A stretch of DNA of 64,000 bases. Origin: CBFIGX01 sp965662265. Its GTDB lineage: Bacteria; Bacteroidota; Bacteroidia; Flavobacteriales; UBA7430. Location: NCBI GenBank assembly GCA_965662265.1, contig CBFIGX010000007.1:1-64000 (forward strand), read 5' to 3'. Shown one piece after another: positions 42,913-50,577 of the stretch. The notes under the pieces are model-generated. The model was given only the letters and a program-made list of their open reading frames with translations. It made no database searches and was not told the DNA's origin. Position 1 is the first letter of the stretch; every line of letters begins with the position of its first letter. Made by a program: the position numbers and the translations under genes.

Positions 42913-45048
42913 CTATCTGAGGATTTCTTGTTTGTGGTAGAACACCTTGTCATTATTGTCCGTAATTTTAAAAATATAGATACCGCTTAGTAGACTGGTA
43001 ATATCAACTCTATTTGTGTTAAAATGTGTGGCAATATTTTGTCCTTTCAGGTTTGTGATAGTAATCTTTTTAATTGGTGAATTGTGTGTTATGTTTACAT
43101 AATTTGAAGCTGGATTTGGATTTGCAAACACCTTATTTGTTGATTTTGAGTGTATTAAAAGGTCATTAATCGTGTCGCTAAGATATAAATGCAGGCCTCC
43201 TGAATGGATTCCTTTTATCATGTCCAAAATACCGTCTGAGTTAATGTCATAAACAGCAATGGATGTTTTAATTCCTTGTTCTTGAGGCTCATATGTGTCA
43301 ATTATCTCAGTAAATGTACCATCCACATTATTATCAATATTGTTATAATGATGCACAAAGCCTTTTTCGGTGCCCACAAATAATTCATAACCACTCTCTG
43401 TATCCACGACGATAGGTGTAGTATATGCTGTATTGTATATTGGGTCTATAAGATTTATGCCTCCTAAAGTGTCGTTCGCAATTTCGAAAATTGCCTCGTT
43501 TTGTGTTCCAATGTTTTCATAATAATATATGAGGCCTTTCCTCGATCCAACAATCAAATCGAGGTCTCCATCTCTATCCAAATCAGCCAGAAATGGACTC
43601 GCAAAACTCCCTACATCAATATCAAAATACTCTATTTCATTCATGAAAAAGCTTGTTTCACCAGCAATTTCAATATTCGTCATTAAGTGAAGATTCCCAT
43701 CACTATCTCCGAGAATCATATCTTTATCTCCATCATTATCAATATCACCAAATGTAGGTATCAAGTTGTCTTTAAAATTAAGCGTTGCAAGATTTGCATA
43801 ATCATCAGTAATCCAGGTAAGCTTTGGATTCTCTTGGGTGCCGGTATTTTCATACAATGCCAGTTGAGAGTTAAAGTTACCACCGTCAATAGAATAGCCA
43901 AAATTTGCCACAATAAGATCCATCAAGCTGTCATTATTATAATCAAATAAAACAGGGTGTGCGCCAGAGCCTACTTCAATCATCTGATCTGCTAAAAAGT
44001 TTTTTTGCTGCAGAACCAAGTTTACTTCAGTATCTGATGTGTTTTTATAAAACCAGGTATTATTATAATTAAAGGATACATTATTCCCATTTGGTGACAC
44101 AATAAGATCTTTTTGGTTATCATTGTCAACATCAATATAATAGGCCGCTGGAAATTTTGGGATGCTTATACTTTGGTCGTATGAAGGGAAGTTTTCATCT
44201 TGGTCAATCATCACAGCAGAGTTAATTTCTGCACTATTCTCTAGCATTACCATGTTGTCAAACGTAATATCTCCTAGAAGTAGTTCGTAGTAGCTGTCGC
44301 CATTAAGATCTATGGCCGTTACAGTTGAGCCTGAATGCTTAGAGTGAGATTTATTGCAGTCGTTTAAAGTTACAGAGTTGTTAGAGAAGTTTTCGCTGAA
44401 ATCTCCCCAACAGTTGTCTGTCATTTCTATTTGTATGCTGTCGCAGCTGAAACCATTCTCGTAAGACATGTTTTTGTGTAACTCTACATTCGACCCTATT
44501 ACAGTAAATGTGAGTATGTCTAAATCTCCATCCGAATCTAAATCGCCAATATGAGGGATGTCTACAGAGCTTACATATAGGTTAGTTGGCCCTTCCCCTC
44601 TGTTTGTAGTTATAGTTCCAATTTCCTCGAAGCTTAAATCATTACCAATACTAGTATTCTTGTATAGTTTGATAGCCCCATTATAGGAGGTGAACAAATC
44701 TTCTTTATCATCACAATTGTAGTCTCTAAGTAGAGCCCAACCTTCAAGGCTAGGGAAAGCGTCATGGTATTTTGGACTATAATGGTAATCGATAACATCA
44801 TTAGTACCATTATTAATAAAGCAGCTTATTTGATTTCCGTTTTTATCAAAAATGAACAAATCTAAAATGCCGTCTTGATTTAGGTCAATACTTGAATATT
44901 GGGGAACATTTAACCCTCCAGCCCATGGGTTGGTTAACTCAATGTCATCTTTTGAAACTATTATATTTTGCGATTGGTTGAAATCTTGTTGAGCAATACA
45001 AAACAGGGGATGCAACGTAAGGCTAATAAAGGTTAAAAGTTTGTTCAT
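42913..45048 (-). CDS. Secreted FG-GAP/VCBS repeat protein with T9SS type A sorting domain
   Basis: A 711-residue secreted protein; I choose the Met at 45048 because it opens a normal signal peptide (MNKLLTFISLTLHPLFCIAQ). At least eight Ca-binding-like FG-GAP/VCBS repeats run from about 45 to 620, for example DLNQDGILDLFIFD, DLDSDGDLDILTF, DIDNDGDKDMILGD and DLDRDGDLDLIVGS. These should fold into one or two beta-propellers. The last 75 residues are a type A T9SS sorting domain (FANPNPASNYVNI, SGIYIFKI). Unlike the other four cargo proteins here it lacks CHU_C. An adhesive or binding role is likely; no enzyme domain is seen. Confidence 0.92.
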   Translation of the reverse strand: MNKLLTFISLTLHPLFCIAQQDFNQSQNIIVSKDDIELTNPWAGGLNVPQYSSIDLNQDGILDLFIFDKNGNQISCFINNGTNDVIDYHYSPKYHDAFPSLEGWALLRDYNCDDKEDLFTSYNGAIKLYKNTSIGNDLSFEEIGTITTNRGEGPTNLYVSSVDIPHIGDLDSDGDLDILTFTVIGSNVELHKNMSYENGFSCDSIQIEMTDNCWGDFSENFSNNSVTLNDCNKSHSKHSGSTVTAIDLNGDSYYELLLGDITFDNMVMLENSAEINSAVMIDQDENFPSYDQSISIPKFPAAYYIDVDNDNQKDLIVSPNGNNVSFNYNNTWFYKNTSDTEVNLVLQQKNFLADQMIEVGSGAHPVLFDYNNDSLMDLIVANFGYSIDGGNFNSQLALYENTGTQENPKLTWITDDYANLATLNFKDNLIPTFGDIDNDGDKDMILGDSDGNLHLMTNIEIAGETSFFMNEIEYFDIDVGSFASPFLADLDRDGDLDLIVGSRKGLIYYYENIGTQNEAIFEIANDTLGGINLIDPIYNTAYTTPIVVDTESGYELFVGTEKGFVHHYNNIDNNVDGTFTEIIDTYEPQEQGIKTSIAVYDINSDGILDMIKGIHSGGLHLYLSDTINDLLIHSKSTNKVFANPNPASNYVNITHNSPIKKITITNLKGQNIATHFNTNRVDITSLLSGIYIFKITDNNDKVFYHKQEILR

Positions 45049-45125
45049 TTTTAAGTCTAATAAGTTTGCTAAACCCAACATACAACAATTATGCCTATTG
45101 CTTTATAATAATAGCATCAAATAAG

Positions 45126-45156
45126 TTGGGAAATTTTTATCGAAAGTTTATATTTG
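45126..45156 (+). promoter_or_regulatory. Promoter of secDF, both boxes visible
   Basis: TTGG at 45126-45129 (-33) and TATATTTG at 45149-45156 (-7), with about 20 bases between TTG and TA. The leader before the ATG is 34 bases. Confidence 0.75.
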
Positions 45157-45190
45157 TCAGCCCTTAAAACATAGACTCTAAAACAAATAG

Positions 45191-48037
45191 ATGATGAATA
45201 ATAAAGGATTCACCAAATTTTTAGCTACCGTATTTGCATTAATATGTGTTTACCAGTTAGCATTTACATGGATGGTTAAAAGTGTTGAGAATGATGCAAA
45301 AGCATTTGCTGGAGGAGATATTGCGCTTGAGAAAGCATACATTGACTCTGTAGCCACTGATGAATTATATTTTGGATATACCTACAAAGAGTGTAAAGAA
45401 CAAGAGCTCAATTTAGGTCTCGACCTAAAAGGAGGGATGAATGTTACATTAGAAGTATCTGTTGGAGACATACTCAAAATACTGGCTAATAAGTCGTCTG
45501 ATGCTACCTTTAATCAAGCAATTGACCGTGCCAATCAAGCTCAACGAAATTCCCAAGAAAATTATATTGACTTATTCGAGAAGGCTTTTAATGAGGTAAA
45601 TATCGAAAATGGCACTCAAGTTCTATTGTCTTCACCTCGAATATTTGGTCATCGGAATATGCTAGATAAATTTGAGCTGAATGCCCCAAACAATGAAGTT
45701 ATTGCTGTTGTTCGGGAAGAAGCTAAAGGCGCAATAGATAGGGCCTTTTCTGTACTTAGAGCCCGAATAGATAAGTTTGGTGTTGTTCAGCCTAACATCC
45801 AACAACTAGAGCAAGAAGGAAGAATCCTTGTTGAGCTACCTGGTGTTAAAGATCACGAGCGTGTGAAGCGTTTATTACAGAGTACAGCCCAATTAGAGTT
45901 TTGGGAAACATCAAGCATTCAAGAATTACAAACATTTTTAGTAAACGTAGATGCTATTATAAAGGCTGAACAAGATGCTAAAAACTTAGAAGAAGATGAA
46001 TTTCTAGTGGATTCATTGTCTTTAGATTCTTTAAACCCAGATTTAGGGAATCCTTTCTTTGAAATGATCAACATTCAGTACGCATTTGGTGCTCGTTTGG
46101 GTGTTGTTTTTGAAGAAGATACGGCAAAGATTAACTCTATTCTTAATCGTTCAGATGTTCGATCTTTACTTTCTAGTGATCTCAGAAATATTAAGTTTTT
46201 ATGGTCTGCAAAACCACTTGTTAATGAAGGCGAAGAGGTTGGGCTTGAATTGGTCGCTATTAAGTCAAACAGAGAGAATCAAGCACAGCTTGGTGGGGAT
46301 GTTATTGTTGACGCAAGCTCAGATATTGATCCTACTGGCTCTGTAAATGTTAGTATGAGAATGAATGCTGAAGGTTCTAAGAAATGGAAAAAACTAACTG
46401 AAAATAATATCGACAGACAAGTAGCAATTGTTCTTGATAACTATGTATATTCATTTCCAACAGTTAACGACGTTATACCTAACGGAAGTTCAAGTATTTC
46501 CGGAAACTTTACTGTAGAAGAAGCTGAGGATTTAGCTAATATTTTAAAAGCAGGTAAGCTCCCTGCTCCAGCTAAAATTATTCAATCAGAGGTTGTTGGT
46601 CCGTCTTTAGGTAAAGAAGCTATTAGTGCCGGGTTTACATCTTTTGCTATAGCATTAATTATTGTATTGATATACATGATTTTTTACTACCAAACTGCGG
46701 GGCTATCAGCAAATTTTGCTTTAGTACTTAACATTCTTTTCATTTTTGGAGTTCTAGCTTCATTGGGTGCTGTTCTTTCACTCCCTGGTATTGCTGGTAT
46801 TGTGCTGACAATTGGTATGGCTGTTGATGCTAATGTTCTTATATATGAGCGCATACGCGAAGAGCTAAGAATGGGCAAAGGGATGCGTTTAGCTATACAA
46901 GATGGGTATAATAACGCTTATGCAGCAATTATTGATGCTAACGTTACTACCTTACTTACCGGAGTTATCTTATATACATTTGGTACTGGGCCAATTAAAG
47001 GATTTGCAACAACTTTAATTATAGGTATCATTACATCATTATTTGCGGCAATATTCCTAACTCGATTAGTTTTTGAGTCTAAAATGGAATCTAAAAAGTC
47101 CATAAAGTTTGCTTCTAAATTAACCGAGAATTGGTTTACAAAAACTTCATTTGCATTTATTGCAAGTAGGAAAAAGGCTTATATATTTTCAGGTTTATTA
47201 TTGATTTTAGGTGCATCTTCCCTAGTCACTAGAGGTCTAAATCAGGGTGTTGATTTTGTAGGTGGTCGCACATACGTGGTTCGTTTTGATCAAGACGTAG
47301 TTACCCAAGATATCCGTTCTTCTCTTGCAGCGCCTTTCGAAACTGCGCCAGAAGTAAAAACCTTTGGAGATGCAAATCAGGTAAAGATTACTACCAAATA
47401 TATGATTGATGAAAAAGGTGCAGATGAAATCGTAGATGCAAAATTAGAGGAGGGATTAAGTACTCTTGGGATGTCATATGAAACAATGAGCTCGCAGTTA
47501 GTTGGTCCTACAATTGCCGATGACATCAAACAATCTGCTGTTTGGGCGGTGCTATTCTCATTAATTGTGATATTCTTATACATATTAATAAGATTCCGTA
47601 AGATGTCATACTCATTAGGTGCTGTTGCGGCTGTGTTTCATGATGTGCTAATCGTATTGTCAGTATTTTCAATATTTTACGGTAAATTGCCTTTCTCTTT
47701 GGAGATAGATCAAGCCTTTATAGCAGCTATTTTAACGGTTATCGGGTATTCTCTTAATGATACAGTGGTTGTGTTTGATAGGGTGCGAGAATTTTTTAGT
47801 TCTAAAAAAGGCAAGCGATCTGAAGTTGTAAATGCGGCATTAAACAGTACTTTAAGTCGTACTTTAAATACTTCATTAACAACTTTCTTTGTATTACTAG
47901 TTATATTCTTGTTTGGTGGCGAAGTGATTAGAGGTTTTATGTTTGCATTGATGATAGGTGTTGTTGTTGGTACTTATTCGTCATTGTTCATTGCAACGCC
48001 AATAATGGTAGATACTTTAAAGAAAGAGGAAGAGTAA
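45191..48037 (+). CDS. secDF: Protein translocase SecDF fusion
   Basis: A 948-residue inner-membrane protein that uses the proton gradient to help pull proteins through SecYEG. It joins SecD (about 1-620) and SecF (about 650-948). The SecD part has LNLGLDLKGGMNVTLEV, RIDKFGVVQPNIQQ and the membrane signature IGMAVDANVLIYERIREEL. The SecF part has GVDFVGGRTYVVRF and VIGYSLNDTVVVFDRVRE. Twelve membrane segments are expected. Fused SecDF is usual in Bacteroidota. The first of two adjacent Met codons is used. A perfect hairpin follows, just ahead of tatA. Confidence 0.97.
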   Translation: MMNNKGFTKFLATVFALICVYQLAFTWMVKSVENDAKAFAGGDIALEKAYIDSVATDELYFGYTYKECKEQELNLGLDLKGGMNVTLEVSVGDILKILANKSSDATFNQAIDRANQAQRNSQENYIDLFEKAFNEVNIENGTQVLLSSPRIFGHRNMLDKFELNAPNNEVIAVVREEAKGAIDRAFSVLRARIDKFGVVQPNIQQLEQEGRILVELPGVKDHERVKRLLQSTAQLEFWETSSIQELQTFLVNVDAIIKAEQDAKNLEEDEFLVDSLSLDSLNPDLGNPFFEMINIQYAFGARLGVVFEEDTAKINSILNRSDVRSLLSSDLRNIKFLWSAKPLVNEGEEVGLELVAIKSNRENQAQLGGDVIVDASSDIDPTGSVNVSMRMNAEGSKKWKKLTENNIDRQVAIVLDNYVYSFPTVNDVIPNGSSSISGNFTVEEAEDLANILKAGKLPAPAKIIQSEVVGPSLGKEAISAGFTSFAIALIIVLIYMIFYYQTAGLSANFALVLNILFIFGVLASLGAVLSLPGIAGIVLTIGMAVDANVLIYERIREELRMGKGMRLAIQDGYNNAYAAIIDANVTTLLTGVILYTFGTGPIKGFATTLIIGIITSLFAAIFLTRLVFESKMESKKSIKFASKLTENWFTKTSFAFIASRKKAYIFSGLLLILGASSLVTRGLNQGVDFVGGRTYVVRFDQDVVTQDIRSSLAAPFETAPEVKTFGDANQVKITTKYMIDEKGADEIVDAKLEEGLSTLGMSYETMSSQLVGPTIADDIKQSAVWAVLFSLIVIFLYILIRFRKMSYSLGAVAAVFHDVLIVLSVFSIFYGKLPFSLEIDQAFIAAILTVIGYSLNDTVVVFDRVREFFSSKKGKRSEVVNAALNSTLSRTLNTSLTTFFVLLVIFLFGGEVIRGFMFALMIGVVVGTYSSLFIATPIMVDTLKKEEE

Positions 48038-48057
48038 TATTTTATAAGTTCTAGATT

Positions 48058-48086
48058 AAAAGTCCTGCGCATGCGCAGGACTTTTG
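48058..48086 (+). terminator. Terminator between secDF and tatA
   Basis: AAAGTCCTGCGC and GCGCAGGACTTT form a perfect 12-bp inverted repeat with only AT between, followed by T residues. It ends 13 bases before the tatA ATG. Confidence 0.9.
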
Positions 48087-48098
48087 TATTTTTACCCA

Positions 48099-48386
48099 AT
48101 GGTTTCTATTCTTTTATTTTTAAATTTTTTAGGGACAGGCGAATTTATTTTAATTGCTTTTGTGTTTCTACTTCTTTTTGGGCCAGATAAAATTCCTGGA
48201 ATAGCTCGAATGCTTGGTCGGGGAATAAGAAAAGTTAGAGAGGCAAGTGATGATATTAAAAAAGAAATTCACGCAAGTTCTCAAGATGTTGAGGAATTGG
48301 GTTCTGATGTTAAATCTGATTTAACAGATATTCAAAATATTCCAGATTCAGTGAAAAGGACCGTAAAAAAAACATTTGAAGACTAA
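48099..48386 (+). CDS. tatA: Twin-arginine translocase subunit TatA/TatE
   Basis: A 95-residue pore-forming subunit of the Tat system, which exports folded proteins. One membrane segment (about 12-28) is followed by the hinge and amphipathic helix (FGPDKIPGIARMLGRGIRKV) and an acidic tail. I place the start at the ATG 48099 because the upstream TTG at 48084 lies in the terminator hairpin of secDF. Its promoter is not obvious, so it may depend on readthrough from secDF or on a promoter within secDF. The antiporter gene starts at the next base after its stop. Confidence 0.93.
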   Translation: MVSILLFLNFLGTGEFILIAFVFLLLFGPDKIPGIARMLGRGIRKVREASDDIKKEIHASSQDVEELGSDVKSDLTDIQNIPDSVKRTVKKTFED

Positions 48387-49328
48387 ATGAATATTCTTTA
48401 CTTAATTGTTGGTCTTTTTGTCCTCATATTTGGCGGTGAGTTCTTGGTTAGAGGTTCAGTTGCTTTAGCTATAAGAATGCGTGTTTCAATGGTTGTTATT
48501 GGTTTAACTGTAGTTTCTTTTGCAACTTCAGCTCCAGAGCTCATTGTTAGTGTTTACGCTGCTATAAATGGTCATCCAGATATTGTTTTTGGCAATGTAA
48601 TTGGGTCTAATATTGCTAATATATCTTTAGTTTTAGGATTAACTGCTTTATTGTATCCTTTGAGTTTTAAACAACGTCTTTATAAGTTTGATGTCCCTGT
48701 AATGCTATCCGCGTCTTTACTTTTTGGTTACTTTCTTTTTACAGATAATTGTTTGGTCTTCTGGGAAGGTTTGATTTTTGTATTATTGTTAGCACTGCTT
48801 ACTGTATACATGATTCGCCGTTCAAGAGCTTCTGAAGGAGATGCTTTTACCCAAGAACAGAAAGGTAAAAACGAGTTAGCAACAAAGAAATTAGTTGGTT
48901 ATCTATTCTTGGGTGCTTTGTGTTTGTATTTTGGTTCGCGTTTATTGGTTGATGGAGCCAGTGGATTGGCTCGAGTTATAGGCGTAAGTGAAAGAGTAAT
49001 CTCATTGTCTATTATTGCTTTTGGAACTTCCTTACCTGAGTTGGCGGCTTCAATTATTGCTGCTTTTAAAAAAGAGAAGGATCTTTCCTTGGGTAACCTC
49101 ATAGGGTCAAATATTTTTAACATACTAGCAGTTCTTGGTGTTACGTCAATAATACATCCAATTAAATTAACTGACGATAGAATATTGACTATTGATATCT
49201 TGTGGATGTTTGGGTTGTCTTTTCTTTTGATACCACTCATGTTTTTGTTTCGCAAAGGTTTTATTGGTAGGTTGGAAGGTGCTGTTTTGTTTTTTATGTA
49301 CATTTTGTACATCACCCTCCTTTTTTAA
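48387..49328 (+). CDS. Calcium/sodium antiporter (YrbG-like)
   Basis: A 313-residue member of the Ca2+:cation antiporter superfamily with about ten membrane segments. The two inverted alpha repeats are plain: FATSAPELIVSVYAAI with GNVIGSNIANISLVLG, and FGTSLPELAASIIAAF with GNLIGSNIFNILAVLG. The paired acidic residues in each repeat bind the ion. It begins directly after the tatA stop codon, so the two are translationally coupled. Ca2+ or Na+ preference cannot be told from sequence. Confidence 0.93.
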   Translation: MNILYLIVGLFVLIFGGEFLVRGSVALAIRMRVSMVVIGLTVVSFATSAPELIVSVYAAINGHPDIVFGNVIGSNIANISLVLGLTALLYPLSFKQRLYKFDVPVMLSASLLFGYFLFTDNCLVFWEGLIFVLLLALLTVYMIRRSRASEGDAFTQEQKGKNELATKKLVGYLFLGALCLYFGSRLLVDGASGLARVIGVSERVISLSIIAFGTSLPELAASIIAAFKKEKDLSLGNLIGSNIFNILAVLGVTSIIHPIKLTDDRILTIDILWMFGLSFLLIPLMFLFRKGFIGRLEGAVLFFMYILYITLLF

Positions 49329-49358
49329 TAGGGTGTCTTCATAAATTTAATACATTTA

Positions 49359-49397
49359 TTTTTATTAACCCTATTTTTAGTGGGGTGTTAATAAAAA
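49359..49397. repeat. Inverted repeat upstream of the glutamine synthetase promoter
   Basis: TTTTTATTAAC (49359-49369) and GTTAATAAAAA (49387-49397) are perfect 11-base arms with a C-run and a G-run just inside them. Neither strand has a T run after the stem, so it is not a normal terminator. A regulator site or structured DNA element is possible. Confidence 0.55.
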
Positions 49398-49411
49398 ATA
49401 TATAATTTTAT

Positions 49412-49440
49412 GGTGTATTTAACAATACCGTATATCTTTG
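49412..49440 (+). promoter_or_regulatory. Promoter of the type II glutamine synthetase gene with overlapping inverted repeat
   Basis: TATCTTTG at 49433-49440 is the -7 box; the leader is then about 70 bases. Just upstream, GGTGTATT and AATACC (49412-49429) form an imperfect inverted repeat that covers the place of the -33 box, where no TTG is present. This suggests a regulated promoter with an operator. Confidence 0.5.
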
Positions 49441-49514
49441 CGCCTTGTTATAAAGTCATCAGACGAAGTAATTAAACCAACTAAACTTAATTTTTACACA
49501 ATTACACTTAACTT

Positions 49515-50522
49515 ATGAAATCAAAATTAGAGTATATCTGGCTAGATGGATATATACCAACTCAGAATATGAGAAGTAAAACTAAAGTCGTTGAAGACTT
49601 TAGTGGTAAATTAGAAGACTGTCCAACGTGGTCTTTTGATGGTAGCTCAACTAGACAAGCGGAAGGGAATTCTTCAGACTGTTTATTGAAGCCTGTAGCC
49701 ATTTTTCCTGATCCAGAGAGGATTAACGGTTTCTTGGTTATGACAGAAGTTTTAAACTCTGATGGAACACCTCATGTATCTAATGCAAGAGCGAAAATTA
49801 ATGACGATGATAATGACTTTTGGTTCGGTTTTGAACAAGAGTATTTTATCATGGATACAGAAACGCAGTTACCGTTAGGTTTTCCTATGGGAGGATACCC
49901 TGGGCCGCAAGGGATGTACTACTGTTCTGTAGGAGGAAGAAACACACATGGAAGAGACTTTGTTGAAGAGCATGCTGATTTATGTATCGAAGCTGGATTA
50001 AATTTTGAAGGAATTAATCAAGAAGTTGCATCAGGACAATGGGAGTTTCAGTTATTTGCAAAAGGGGCCAAGCTCGCAGGTGATGAATTGTGGGTAGCTA
50101 GATACTTATTAGACAGGTTAACTGAAAAGTATGGTTATTACATCGAATATCATCCAAAACCAGTAAAAGGAGATTGGAATGGTTCAGGAATGCATGCTAA
50201 TTTTTCAAATACTTTGCTAAGGACTTGTGGTTCCCAAGCTATTTATGAGAAAGTATGTGAAGCATTCAGACCTGTTACTAAAGAGCATATAGATGTATAT
50301 GGTGAGTTTAACGATCAGCGTTTAACAGGCTTACATGAAACAGCCTCAATACACGATTTTAGTTACGGAGTTTCAGATAGAGGTGCTTCGATTCGTATTC
50401 CAATTATCACAGTTGAAAAAGGATGGAAAGGTTGGCTAGAAGATAGAAGGCCAGCATCAAATGGGGATCCATATAAAATAGCAGGAAGAATAATTCAAAC
50501 AGTGAAATCTGCTGATGTATAA
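49515..50522 (+). CDS. Glutamine synthetase, type II (eukaryote-like)
   Basis: A 335-residue enzyme that joins ammonia to glutamate using ATP. The short length, PTWSFDGSSTRQAEGNSSD near the N-terminus, WFGFEQEYFIMD, NGSGMHANFSN and DRGASIRIPI are those of the GSII family found in eukaryotes and some bacteria. GSII lacks the adenylylation site of GSI, so control is expected at transcription or by feedback. It is followed 55 bases later by a type III enzyme, with a terminator hairpin between them. Confidence 0.95.
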   Translation: MKSKLEYIWLDGYIPTQNMRSKTKVVEDFSGKLEDCPTWSFDGSSTRQAEGNSSDCLLKPVAIFPDPERINGFLVMTEVLNSDGTPHVSNARAKINDDDNDFWFGFEQEYFIMDTETQLPLGFPMGGYPGPQGMYYCSVGGRNTHGRDFVEEHADLCIEAGLNFEGINQEVASGQWEFQLFAKGAKLAGDELWVARYLLDRLTEKYGYYIEYHPKPVKGDWNGSGMHANFSNTLLRTCGSQAIYEKVCEAFRPVTKEHIDVYGEFNDQRLTGLHETASIHDFSYGVSDRGASIRIPIITVEKGWKGWLEDRRPASNGDPYKIAGRIIQTVKSADV

Positions 50523-50531
50523 TTATTAAAT

Positions 50532-50558
50532 AAAAAGCGCTCCTATGAGCGCTTTTTA
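50532..50558 (+). terminator. Terminator between the two glutamine synthetase genes
   Basis: AGCGCTC and GAGCGCT pair around a CTAT loop with A-rich and T-rich flanks. It lies 20 bases before the GSIII ATG; readthrough could link the genes. Confidence 0.85.
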
Positions 50559-50577
50559 TTTTACACAAAGTGTTGCT

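Noticed and set aside
45049..45081. Longer N-terminus of the FG-GAP protein
   Set aside because: The added residues precede a complete signal peptide that begins at 45048.
48084..48098. Longer TatA from a TTG start
   Set aside because: The TTG is in the T run of the secDF terminator; the ATG at 48099 gives a normal TatA N-terminus.
50545..50577. Longer N-terminus of GSIII from an upstream ATG
   Set aside because: The ATG lies within the terminator hairpin of the previous gene, and the segment beginning MNKLRLQAF at 50578 fits the family start.
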